Source of the DNA: an uncultured Verrucomicrobiota bacterium
Lineage (GTDB): Bacteria; Verrucomicrobiota; Verrucomicrobiia; Limisphaerales; UBA9464
Length of the DNA stretch: 37,995 bases
Assembly (NCBI GenBank): GCA_903916195.1
Contig: CAIWVP010000079.1
Location: 1 to 37,995, forward strand
Direction of reading: 5' to 3'
A model generated the notes under the pieces. That model searched no databases and had not been told where the DNA came from. It saw nothing but the letters and a program-made list of their open reading frames with translations. The translations under genes were made by a program, and so were the position numbers. Position 1 is the first letter of the stretch. Each line of letters starts with the position of its first letter. Positions 27,063 to 35,313 of the stretch are shown piece by piece.

Positions 27063-27803
27063 ATGGAGATCATCGGCGTCATCCCCGCCCGCTTCGCTTC
27101 CACCCGGTTCCCCGGCAAGCCGCTGCACCTCATCGCTGGCAAGCCGCTCGTGCAGCGTGTCGTGGAGCGGTGCCGTTCGGCGAGATCGCTGTCGGATGTC
27201 GTCGTGGCGACGGATGATGCGCGGATCGCCGAAGTGGCGTCCAAGTTCTGCCGGGTCGAGATGACCCGGGCCGACCATCCGAGCGGGACGGACCGCATCG
27301 CCGAGGTGGCCGGCCGGATCGTCGCCGACGGGTACGTGAACATCCAGGGCGACGAACCGCTGATGGATCCGGCGGTGATCGACGCCGTGGCCTCGCTCTT
27401 GTCGAAGTGCGAGATGTCCACCGCGGCGACGCCGATCCACGACCTCGCCGAGTTCGATGATCCCAACGTGGTGAAGGCGGTCGTCGCGATGGACGGACGC
27501 GCTCTCTACTTCTCGCGCCGGACGGTGCCGTATCTTCGTGATCTCGCGGGCCGACCAGCTTCCGAGCAGCTTGCGGCGTTCCCGTTCCTGAAGCACCTCG
27601 GGATCTACGGGTTCCGGAGGGAGACGCTGCTACGCCTCGTGACATTCCCGGTGTCGCCGCTTGAGGCCGCCGAGAAATTGGAACAGCTCCGAGCGCTCGA
27701 GAACGGTGTCCCCATCGCGGTCGCGCGGGTCGCCCACGACAGCGTCGGGGTCGATGTGCCGGCGGATGTGGCCCGGGTCGAGGCGTTGCTGGCGCGGGCT
27801 TGA
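27063..27803 (+). CDS. kdsB: 3-deoxy-manno-octulosonate cytidylyltransferase
   Basis: A 246-residue enzyme that activates Kdo with CTP to CMP-Kdo for lipopolysaccharide inner core synthesis. It shows 'GVIPARFASTRFPGKPL' (nucleotide binding), 'VVVATDDARIAEVA', 'HPSGTDRIAEV', 'VNIQGDEPLMDP' with the metal-binding Asp, and 'ALYFSRRTVPY'. Length is normal. It shows that the organism has, or descends from cells with, a Kdo-containing outer membrane. Confidence 0.96.
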   Translation: MEIIGVIPARFASTRFPGKPLHLIAGKPLVQRVVERCRSARSLSDVVVATDDARIAEVASKFCRVEMTRADHPSGTDRIAEVAGRIVADGYVNIQGDEPLMDPAVIDAVASLLSKCEMSTAATPIHDLAEFDDPNVVKAVVAMDGRALYFSRRTVPYLRDLAGRPASEQLAAFPFLKHLGIYGFRRETLLRLVTFPVSPLEAAEKLEQLRALENGVPIAVARVAHDSVGVDVPADVARVEALLARA

Positions 27804-27890
27804 AGCGGCGCGACGGACCCGCGGCACCGAAGCGACATCGTCACGGTTTTTGGCTCGCGCGCTTCTGCAGGGCGCCGGCAGCATCTGCGC

Positions 27891-29324
27891 ATGGTCCTCC
27901 CCGAAGTTCGTGCCGTGGCCCGGCTCGCTGCCTTGGTCGCCTCCTTGGTCGCCGCGGTTTTCTCGGCAACGGCCAAGCCGCGCGCCACCGACCATCCCAC
28001 CGCGCTCGACCGCTACGTCGCCGCTCCTGACCCGAGCTATGCTTGGAAACTCGCCATCTCCCTCCGCGACAAGAGCGCCACAGGATACGCGCTGGACCTG
28101 ACATCGCAGCACTGGCTCACCACGAACGAGGTGAACCGTACCGAGTGGAAGCATTGGCTGCTCGTCGTCAAACCCGACAACCTGGCCCACTCGACCGCGC
28201 TGCTCTTCATCTCCGGCGGCGCCAACCGCGGGAACAAGCCGCCCACGCCCACCCAGGAGCTGATCGAGATCGCCAAGGCCACCCGGTCCGTCGTGGTCGA
28301 GCTCAAGATGGTGCCGAACCAGCCGCTCATCTTCGGGAACGACGGGATCGAGCGGACCGAGGACGACCTCATCGCCTACACATGGGACAAATTCCTCAAG
28401 ACCGGCGATGAGAAGTGGCCGGCCCGTTTGCCGATGACCAAATCTGCTGTGCGCGCGATGGACGCCGTGACCGAGTTCCTCGCCAGCGAGGCGGGCGGCA
28501 AGGCCAAGGTCGACACCTTCGTCGTCGCCGGCGGATCGAAGCGCGGTTGGACCACCTGGACGACCGCCATCGTGGACGACCGCGTCGTGGCCATCGCGCC
28601 GTTGGTGATCGACGTGCTGAACACCGAGGAATCGATGAAGCACCATTTCCAGGCCTACGGTTTCTTCGCGCCGGCGGTCGGCAACTACACGCAGCACCAC
28701 ATCATGGATTGGCTCGGCACGCCCGAATCCAAGGCGCTCTACGCGATCGAGGACCCCTTCAGCTACCGCGAACGGCTCGCGTTGCCCAAGCTCATCATGA
28801 ACGCGACCGGCGACCAGTTCTTCCTCCCGGATTCCTCGCGGTTCTACTTCGGTCAGCTGCCCGGCGTGAAGTATCTCCGCTACGTGCCGAACGGCGACCA
28901 CTCGCTCCGGGGCACGGATGCATACGAGACCTTGATGGCGTGGCACCACGCGACGCTCAACCAGGTGCCGCTGCCGCAGTTCACCTGGCAGCATGGCGCC
29001 GACGGCACGCTCACCGTCACCACCCGTACCCAGCCCAAGCAGGTGCTTCTGTGGCAGGCCCACAACGACGCGGTCCGGGATTTCCGGCTGGAGATCGCCG
29101 GGCCGATCTATCATTCCGTCCCGATGGACCGGGACCCCTCGGGGAACTACGTGGCCAAGGTGCCCGCGCCGGCGAAGGGCTGGTCCGCCTATTTCGCCGA
29201 GCTCACCTTCGACCTCGGCGCGCCGGTGCCTTTGAAGCTGACGACGGATGTCCGCGTGACCCCGGACACGCTGCCGTTCCCCGCGCCGACCACCGACAAG
29301 CCGCGCGGATTCCTGTCCAAGTAG
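27891..29324 (+). CDS. PqaA-like (PhoPQ-activated pathogenicity-related) alpha/beta hydrolase
   Basis: A 477-residue exported protein with a signal at about 8-28. It matches PF10142: '[15 protein letters not shown]', '[15 protein letters not shown]', and the nucleophile elbow '[12 protein letters not shown]' with Ser216. Asp308 in '[13 protein letters not shown]' and His337 in 'VPNGDHSL' complete a likely triad. In Salmonella pqaA is PhoPQ-regulated and its substrate is uncertain; homologues are common in Verrucomicrobiota. No regulatory link to PhoPQ is visible here. Confidence 0.88.
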   Translation: MVLPEVRAVARLAALVASLVAAVFSATAKPRATDHPTALDRYVAAPDPSYAWKLAISLRDKSATGYALDLTSQHWLTTNEVNRTEWKHWLLVVKPDNLAHSTALLFISGGANRGNKPPTPTQELIEIAKATRSVVVELKMVPNQPLIFGNDGIERTEDDLIAYTWDKFLKTGDEKWPARLPMTKSAVRAMDAVTEFLASEAGGKAKVDTFVVAGGSKRGWTTWTTAIVDDRVVAIAPLVIDVLNTEESMKHHFQAYGFFAPAVGNYTQHHIMDWLGTPESKALYAIEDPFSYRERLALPKLIMNATGDQFFLPDSSRFYFGQLPGVKYLRYVPNGDHSLRGTDAYETLMAWHHATLNQVPLPQFTWQHGADGTLTVTTRTQPKQVLLWQAHNDAVRDFRLEIAGPIYHSVPMDRDPSGNYVAKVPAPAKGWSAYFAELTFDLGAPVPLKLTTDVRVTPDTLPFPAPTTDKPRGFLSK

Positions 29325-29430
29325 CCGGAGGCCCCGGAGGCGGGACGTCGCCGGTCCGCCCGAAAGCAGATCCGTAGGGGGGCACTTTTTGGTTGGCACC
29401 CGGCGGGCGGCCAAGGGAATCTGGGAGCGA

Positions 29431-31068
29431 ATGAAGTATATTTTCGTCACGGGCGGCGTCGTGAGTTCCCTCGGCAAGGGGCTCACCGCGGCGTCGCTCG
29501 GCACTTTGTTGGAGAACAGGGGCCTCAAGGTCACGTTGCAGAAGTTCGACCCCTATCTGAACGTCGACCCGGGCACGATGAGCCCGTACCAGCACGGCGA
29601 GGTCTACGTGCTCGACGACGGTGCGGAGACCGACCTCGACCTCGGCCATTACGAGCGCTTCACCAGCACCAAGCTCAGCCGCAAGAACGCCACGACCAGC
29701 GGCCAGGTCTACCAGCAGGTCTTGGACAACGAGCGCGAGGGCGTCTACCTCGGCAAGACCGTCCAGGTCATCCCGCATGTGACCGACGAGATCCAGCGCC
29801 GGATCACGCTGCTGGCCGACGACACGAAGGCGGACGTCATCATCACTGAGATCGGCGGAACGGTCGGCGACATCGAGGGGCTGCCGTTCTTGGAGGCCAT
29901 CCGCGAGTTCGCGCTCAACGTCGGACCCCACAACGTCTGCTTCCTGCACGTCACCTACGTGCCGTTCATCAAGGCGGCCGGGGAGATGAAGACCAAGCCG
30001 AGCCAGCAGGGCGTGGCGAAGCTCCGGGAGATCGGCATCGCACCGCACATCCTCGTCTGCCGTTGCGAGCATCCGCTCAACAAGGACATCCGGCAAAAGC
30101 TGAGCCTGTTCTGCAACGTGCCCTTCGAGGCGGTGATCGAGGAGAAGGACGTCGAGCATTCCATCTACGAGGTGCCGCTCATGCTCCAGCGCGAGCGCAC
30201 CGACGACCTCGTCTGCCGCCAACTCCAGCTCGATGTCCCGCCGGCCGCGATGGGCCATTGGCAGGACATCATCCGCCGCCTCGTCGCGCCGCAGCACCGC
30301 GTCCGCATCGGCGTCGTCGGGAAGTACATCGAGCTGCAGGACGCCTACAAATCGGTCTACGAGGCGTTGATCCATGGCGGCATCGCGAACGACTGCGGCG
30401 TGGTGATCGAGCAGATCGAGTCGGAGGAGCTCGAGACCGGTGATGCCGCCAAGATCCTGAAAGAACTGGGCGGGATCGTCGTGCCCGGCGGATTCGGCGA
30501 ACGCGGCATCGAGGGCAAGATCAAGGCCGCCCGGTACGCCCGTGAGAACAAGATCCCGTACCTCGGCCTCTGCCTCGGCATGCAGATCGCGACCATCGAG
30601 TTCGCCCGGAACGTCCTCGGCCTCGCCGGCGCCCATTCGACGGAATTCGATCCTGCGACGCAGCACCCGGTGATCCATCTCCAGGAGACCCAGCGCCACG
30701 TGAAGCGCAAAGGCGGTTCGATGCGTCTCGGCGCGCAGGAGTGCCAGCTGGTCATGGGCACACTTGCCCAGAAGCTCTACGGCGCCTTCACCGTCAGCGA
30801 GCGCCATCGCCATCGCTACGAGTTCAACAACGCCTACCGCGAGCAGTTCGAGGCGGCCGGGTTCGTCATCAGCGGGACGACGCCGGACAACCAGCTCGTC
30901 GAGGTCATCGAGGTCCCGGCGCATCCGTTCTTCATCGCTTCCCAGTTCCACCCCGAATTCCTGAGCAAACCGAACCGCCCGCATCCGCTTTTCCGCGGAT
31001 TCATCGCCGCCGCGCACCAACAGCAACACAAGCTGCCGTTGCCGTCCTCGCCGCGCGCCGCGGCTTGA
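29431..31068 (+). CDS. pyrG: CTP synthase
   Basis: A 545-residue enzyme converting UTP to CTP with glutamine. The N-terminal synthetase domain begins '[20 protein letters not shown]' (P-loop) and includes '[20 protein letters not shown]'. The C-terminal glutaminase domain has the oxyanion glycine in '[10 protein letters not shown]', nucleophile Cys in '[10 protein letters not shown]', and His/Glu in 'SQFHPEF'. It is one of the few genes here with a possible Shine-Dalgarno (GGGAG shortly before the ATG at 29431). A strong terminator follows. Confidence 0.97.
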   Translation: MKYIFVTGGVVSSLGKGLTAASLGTLLENRGLKVTLQKFDPYLNVDPGTMSPYQHGEVYVLDDGAETDLDLGHYERFTSTKLSRKNATTSGQVYQQVLDNEREGVYLGKTVQVIPHVTDEIQRRITLLADDTKADVIITEIGGTVGDIEGLPFLEAIREFALNVGPHNVCFLHVTYVPFIKAAGEMKTKPSQQGVAKLREIGIAPHILVCRCEHPLNKDIRQKLSLFCNVPFEAVIEEKDVEHSIYEVPLMLQRERTDDLVCRQLQLDVPPAAMGHWQDIIRRLVAPQHRVRIGVVGKYIELQDAYKSVYEALIHGGIANDCGVVIEQIESEELETGDAAKILKELGGIVVPGGFGERGIEGKIKAARYARENKIPYLGLCLGMQIATIEFARNVLGLAGAHSTEFDPATQHPVIHLQETQRHVKRKGGSMRLGAQECQLVMGTLAQKLYGAFTVSERHRHRYEFNNAYREQFEAAGFVISGTTPDNQLVEVIEVPAHPFFIASQFHPEFLSKPNRPHPLFRGFIAAAHQQQHKLPLPSSPRAAA

Positions 31069-31090
31069 GGCATCGGTAGACCCGAAAACG

Positions 31091-31131
31091 AAAACCGCGC
31101 GATCTCGTGTGAGGTCGCGCGGTTTCTTTTT
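31091..31131. terminator. Bidirectional intrinsic terminator after pyrG
   Basis: A 16-bp stem (31091-31106 / 31111-31126, including one G-T pair and a GTGT loop) is followed on the plus strand by TTTTT. The A-rich left flank gives T-rich sequence on the minus strand too, so it can also end the small lipoprotein transcript arriving from the right. Confidence 0.88.
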
Positions 31132-31142
31132 CTGCGGACGGT

Positions 31143-31328
31143 CTACTTCTTGACGGCGTCCTTGACGGCGTTGCCCGCGTCTTTCGCGGCTTCACCGGCC
31201 TTCTCGGCGGATTTCTTGAGGTCGTCGGCCAGCTTTTCTTCGGTGGTCTTCTCCTTGCAGCCCGTGGCGAGCAGCCCGAGGGCGAGGATGGCGATGAGCG
31301 AGGCGGACAGTTTGATGAGCGATTTCAT
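31143..31328 (-). CDS. Small Lys/Ala-rich lipoprotein
   Basis: A 61-residue lipoprotein with signal and lipobox 'LATGC' (Cys24). The mature 38 residues are highly charged and predicted to form one amphipathic helix ('LADDLKKSAEKAGEAAKDA'), resembling entericidin- or Lpp-like small proteins without clear homology. It lies 84 bases downstream of the PQQ-propeller gene on the same strand and ends at the shared terminator. Function unknown. Confidence 0.75.
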   Translation of the reverse strand: MKSLIKLSASLIAILALGLLATGCKEKTTEEKLADDLKKSAEKAGEAAKDAGNAVKDAVKK

Positions 31329-31412
31329 GGATGGGGATCGGGTTGTGGCTTGACCGGCGGAACTGGGTCAACCGGGACCGCCTGCGCACACAAGCTCCGC
31401 CATCGCCCGAGG

Positions 31413-32636
31413 TCACCCCACAGGACCGCCGCTCTTCACGTCCACGCAGATCACATCGCCCTTCGCGTTGCGCACGTAGACCTTGCCGTTCGACAGGACC
31501 GGCGCCGTCCAGAACTTGCCGCCGCCGACCTGGGCACGGGCGATCTCCTTGTAGCCGTCGGGCCTGGCCTCGACGACGACGAGTTCGCCGTTGCCGGTGA
31601 GCCAGATCAACTTGTCGTCCGCCGCCGCGAGCGATCCGGCGGAAGCACCGGGCGAGGCCCAGACGAGCTTGCCGGTCTTCAGATCGAGGCATTTGAGCTT
31701 CGAGTCCTTGTCGCCGCCTTGGCCGTCGACTCCGTAGACATGGCCGCCGATGACGACCGGGCTGGCAAAGTGGGCGCGGATCTCTTTGTTGAACCAGACC
31801 TGTTGCGTCTTGCCGCCGTCGAACCGGACCGCGGCGCCGCCGGTGCCGTAGCCGGACGAGAGGAACATGACGTCGCCGCTCACGACGGGATCGGCGGAAT
31901 TCACGTCGTAGCTGGTCTTCCACGGATGTTCCCAGAGCACTTTCCCGGTCCTGGGTTCCACGGCGAAGACCTGTTTCGCGCCGAAGATGGCGAGCGCCCT
32001 GACATCGCCGTCCTTGAACGGCACCGGCGTCCCGTAGCCCGCGGCGTCCTTGCCGGACGCCCACGCCTTCGCGCCGTCCGCCTTCTTGAGCGCGATACCG
32101 GACGTGCCGGCGTTCAGCACGACCAGGTCGCCTTCGATGTGCGGCGATCCGGCGAAGCCCCAATCGGGCAGCTCGGCACCGAACTCTTTGTGGACGTTCT
32201 TCGTCCAGACCAGGGCGCCGGTCTTGGCGTCCAGGCAGAGGACGTCGCCTTGTTTGCTGAGCGTGAAGACGCGGTCGCCGTCGACGGTCGGCGTCGCGCT
32301 GGGGCCGCCTTCGTAATATTTCGGGTCGAGCTCCTGGGCGTAGCCATGCTTCCAGACCTCGGCGCCGGTCACGGCGTCGAAGCATTGGACGGTGTCCTGC
32401 TTGCCGTTGTTGCCGATGGTGAAGACGCGTCCGCCGGCGACGGTGAGCGAGGCGAAGCCGGTGCCGACGTTCTTCTTCCAAAGCTGCTTCGGAGTGCCGC
32501 CGGGCCACGCGCCGAGCCAGTTCTTCTCGGTGGAGATCCCGTCGAAGTTCGCGCCGCGGTAGCGGGGCCAATCTTCGGCCGTCGCGGCGGCCGTCAGGGC
32601 GGCGAAAGTGAGGAGTGCGATGGGGAGCTTGCGCAT
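31413..32636 (-). CDS. PQQ-like beta-propeller protein (BamB-like), secreted
   Basis: A 407-residue exported protein with signal 'MRKLPIALLTFAALTAAATA'. The mature start 'DWPRYRGANFDGIS' is common to many planctomycete/verrucomicrobial PQQ-propeller proteins. Repeated blades carry 'xxLDAKTGxxVW'-type motifs, e.g. 'CFDAVTGAEVW', 'CLDAKTGALVW', 'AVEPRTGKVLW' and 'CLDLKTGKLVW'. The likely fold is an eight-bladed propeller. PQQ-binding catalytic residues cannot be confirmed, so it may be a scaffold rather than a dehydrogenase. Confidence 0.88.
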   Translation of the reverse strand: MRKLPIALLTFAALTAAATAEDWPRYRGANFDGISTEKNWLGAWPGGTPKQLWKKNVGTGFASLTVAGGRVFTIGNNGKQDTVQCFDAVTGAEVWKHGYAQELDPKYYEGGPSATPTVDGDRVFTLSKQGDVLCLDAKTGALVWTKNVHKEFGAELPDWGFAGSPHIEGDLVVLNAGTSGIALKKADGAKAWASGKDAAGYGTPVPFKDGDVRALAIFGAKQVFAVEPRTGKVLWEHPWKTSYDVNSADPVVSGDVMFLSSGYGTGGAAVRFDGGKTQQVWFNKEIRAHFASPVVIGGHVYGVDGQGGDKDSKLKCLDLKTGKLVWASPGASAGSLAAADDKLIWLTGNGELVVVEARPDGYKEIARAQVGGGKFWTAPVLSNGKVYVRNAKGDVICVDVKSGGPVG

Positions 32637-32879
32637 ACGCCGTGGAAGCTACCCGGGGCCGGGGTGGTGTCAACGGACCCGCCGGAGGCGCGGAATGGAG
32701 GTGTGGTTGCGGGCCGTCTCGCGGTCGGGCGCCTCTTTGAGAAGACGACTGATGTACCCCATCCACATCTCCGGACGCCGATGCATCGCCGGATGGAGAA
32801 GAACGCTGTCAGGCCGTGATCCCATCGGCGGACGGTCCGACGATGGCTGGGCAGATCTCCGGCGGCCCGCCGTCCCAAT

Positions 32880-32916
32880 GTGGCTGCCAGAGCCACGGCT
32901 TTCCGTCTTGCAAGCC
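32880..32916. repeat. Paired palindromes, REP-like
   Basis: GTGGCT-gccag-AGCCAC (32880-32896) is followed at once by GGCTT...AAGCC (32897-32916), itself containing the palindrome CTTGCAAG. The two-hairpin layout parallels the pair at 4177-4216, although the sequence differs. Confidence 0.5.
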
Positions 32917-32987
32917 AGAGGAGCACCGGCCGGCGGCCGCACGCCCCCCACAGATCGGGGCGGCGTACCCGCCGATGCGTTTCGATG

Positions 32988-33200
32988 TCCGCCTCCGAGC
33001 ATCTGTTCCGCGAACGCCAAGCAGGCCGATACCTCGACGCTGAAACTGGCTTCCTTCGCCTTGTGCCAGAAGCCGAGGGCCAGTTCATACGCCGTCTCGA
33101 TGGCCTCGAGGCGGACGATCCAGAAATCGATCCTGCCAAGCCAAGGCGTCCGGTTGACGCCGAGGAGGTCCATCAACTCGCGCACGCGGTCGAGTTCCAT
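32988..33200 (-). pseudogene. Orphan coding-like fragment, 71 codons, no own stop
   Basis: From an ATG at 33200 the minus strand reads 71 codons with strong G/C preference at third positions and sensible helical protein character ('MELDRVRELMDLLGV', 'RIDFWIVRLEAIETAYELAL', 'VEVSACLAFAEQML'). Beyond about 32988 the bias is lost, although the frame stays open to 32670. The preceding bases also look coding ('YPLLSVWQG'). I do not recognise the family. It may be a remnant truncated at both ends, or a small gene whose end was replaced by repeat sequence. Confidence 0.35.
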
Positions 33201-33312
33201 GCCTTGCCAGACCGACAATAGGGGGTAGCCGTGACGCGGCCGCCTTGCGTCGGGACCGCGCCGGAATGGAAGCTGGTCCGAAAATCGGCCGCCGGTCACG
33301 GTCGTCCGACAC

Positions 33313-35292
33313 ATGTCCAAGAACCCCGTGGCGACGATCGTGGCTTTGTTGGGAGCGGCGTTCCTTGCCGGAGCGGCGCCGGTGCCCGGCGTTCCTGAGG
33401 CGGCGGCGCTTTGGGCGGGGCGAGAGGGGAAGATCGTCCCGGTGCCGGTGCAGGACGTCCGGTTTGAGGCCGGCTTCTGGGGGCCGAAGATGCGCGTCCA
33501 CAAGGATCGCACCATCCCGCATTCGTGGCGGTACATGGAGCACGACATCCGGTCGCTGCGCAAAGCGGCGGGAGAGAAGACCGACGGCCCGTTCAACAAC
33601 ACATGGGGCGAGGCCAACCTCTACAAGTTCATTGAGACCATCGCCCACTCGCTCGGGATGTTCCCGGATGCCGGGCTGGAGAAGCAGGTGGACGAGGTCG
33701 TCGACCTCATCCGCCGGGCCCAGCGTGCCAACGGATATTCTCACGTCTTCATCATCAACGAAGGCAAACCGGACTGGGACCCCGAGTTCTTGGACGGATC
33801 CCATGACGGCTACGTCCTCGGGCACTTGATCGAGGCCGCCATCGAGTACCATGCCAACACGGGCAAACGAGCCCTGCTGGACATCGCGTGCAAGGCGGCC
33901 GACGAGGCCTATGAGCATTTCTTGGGGCCGAAGGGGGTGCCCGGTTTCTGCGGGCATGCCGAGCTGGAGATGGCTTTGGTCGAACTGTCCCGCGCCACCG
34001 GTCGCACCCGGTATGTCGAACTCGCGCGGGCCTTCGTCGAATGGCGTGGTCGCCGGATGGTGAAGCCGGTGGGGGCGACGCCTCGCGCCTATTTCCAGGA
34101 TGCCGTTCCGCTGCGCCAGCAAAGGAACCTCGACGGCCATGCGGTCCGGTCGACTTTTTTTGCCACCGGCGTGACGGATCTCGCGTTGGCCACCGGCGAC
34201 GCCGACCACCGTCTTGCGGCCGGTCGGTTCTGGGACAGCGTCACCCTTCGGCGCATGACCATCACCGGCAGCACCGGCCCCCGTCAGGAGCATGAGGCCT
34301 TCGGGGAAGACCACGAACTGCCCGACGACGGCTATCACGGATCATGCGCCGCCTGCGGTCTCGTGGACTTCGCCCACCGCATGTTCCTTCTCGAGGGCCA
34401 GGCGGATCCGGCGGATGTGCTGGAGCGCGTCCTCTACAACGCGGTCTTGCACGGCATCTCGCTGGACGGGACGGATTCCTACTACCAGAACCCGCTGAGC
34501 GACGCCGGTCATCCCCGCTACAACTCGTGGGTGTGCTGCCCGCCCAATCTGTCCCGCACCGTGTTCCAGGTCGGTCGGTATGCCTGCGCGTCGGGCGGCC
34601 ACGACGTCTTTTTCAACCTGTACGTGGCCGGAACGGTCCGGGCCTCGCTCGAGGACGGCCCGGTGGTCTTGAAGGTCGGGACCGGATACCCATGGGAAGG
34701 AAAAGTCCGGATCACCGTCGCTCCGGGGCCGGCGCGACGTTTCGCGATCAACCTCCGTCGGCCTGGTTGGTGCGAGACGGCGGCCCTCAAGGTCAACGGC
34801 GAAGCGGTCGCACCGCTCCGCACGACCGACCGCGGTTACTTCCGATTGGAGCGGGAATGGCGCGGGCACGACGTCATCGAACTCGACATGGAGATGCCCG
34901 TCCGCCTCGTCGAGGCCCACCCGCTCATCAAGGATGGCGTCGGCAAAGTGGCGGTCCAACGCGGCCCGCTCATCCACGGATTTGAAGCGCTGGACAACCT
35001 TGGAAAGGCGGCGGTGGAACTGGGAGAGGACCCTCGGCTGCAGGTCGGAGAACGCGCCGATCTGCTGGGGGGCGTCCGCGTGGTCACCGGCCAGGACGCG
35101 GACGGCAAGCCGGTCATGGCGGTCCCGTTCTACGCCATGGCCAACCGCGAGAAGACCGCCCAGGAGGTCTGGGTCCGTCAGCGGGGGATGAAACCCGGCG
35201 ATGCCTGGTGGGAAGGCCGTCTCTATCGGCCCGCCCACAAGATCACCGTCCGATCCGTCGCTCCGGGCCCCACCCAGAAAGACGGCCGGTAG
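33313..35292 (+). CDS. GH127 (DUF1680) beta-L-arabinofuranosidase-like protein
   Basis: A 659-residue exported glycoside hydrolase with a signal at about 5-26. It has the (alpha/alpha)6-barrel pattern of GH127: 'GFWGPKM', 'VDLIRRAQRANGYSHVF', 'DGSHDGYVLGHLIEAAIEY', 'HEAFGEDHELPDD' and 'NSWVCCPPNLSRT'. In HypBA1 the CC pair (here Cys408/409) and an upstream Cys (Cys345) bind zinc, with one Cys as nucleophile and Glu (here Glu328 by position) as acid/base. The fourth zinc ligand, Glu in 'ETC', is Gly343 here ('HGSC'). It probably removes beta-L-arabinofuranose; the altered site leaves some doubt. The fusion gene follows directly. Confidence 0.87.
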   Translation: MSKNPVATIVALLGAAFLAGAAPVPGVPEAAALWAGREGKIVPVPVQDVRFEAGFWGPKMRVHKDRTIPHSWRYMEHDIRSLRKAAGEKTDGPFNNTWGEANLYKFIETIAHSLGMFPDAGLEKQVDEVVDLIRRAQRANGYSHVFIINEGKPDWDPEFLDGSHDGYVLGHLIEAAIEYHANTGKRALLDIACKAADEAYEHFLGPKGVPGFCGHAELEMALVELSRATGRTRYVELARAFVEWRGRRMVKPVGATPRAYFQDAVPLRQQRNLDGHAVRSTFFATGVTDLALATGDADHRLAAGRFWDSVTLRRMTITGSTGPRQEHEAFGEDHELPDDGYHGSCAACGLVDFAHRMFLLEGQADPADVLERVLYNAVLHGISLDGTDSYYQNPLSDAGHPRYNSWVCCPPNLSRTVFQVGRYACASGGHDVFFNLYVAGTVRASLEDGPVVLKVGTGYPWEGKVRITVAPGPARRFAINLRRPGWCETAALKVNGEAVAPLRTTDRGYFRLEREWRGHDVIELDMEMPVRLVEAHPLIKDGVGKVAVQRGPLIHGFEALDNLGKAAVELGEDPRLQVGERADLLGGVRVVTGQDADGKPVMAVPFYAMANREKTAQEVWVRQRGMKPGDAWWEGRLYRPAHKITVRSVAPGPTQKDGR

Positions 35293-35313
35293 GCGACCTT
35301 GGGAAACACCTTC

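Larger units (their letters stand above)
32637..33312. other. Intergenic region with repeat-like sequence and gene fragment
   Basis: This 676-base stretch has no intact recognised gene. It contains an orphan coding-like fragment on the minus strand (32988-33200) and a palindromic patch at 32880-32916. Both flanking genes start here or near here and are divergent, so promoters are expected. Confidence 0.5.

Noticed and set aside
29388-29410. Possible sigma-54 promoter (TTGGCACCCGG) upstream of pyrG
   Set aside because: TGGCAC is present but the -12 element TTGC is missing at the required spacing (GGGC is found instead).
33085-34338. Minus-strand open frame opposite the start of the GH127 gene
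   Set aside because: It is antisense to the strongly supported GH127 coding region; only the separate segment 32988-33200, outside that gene, shows its own coding bias.
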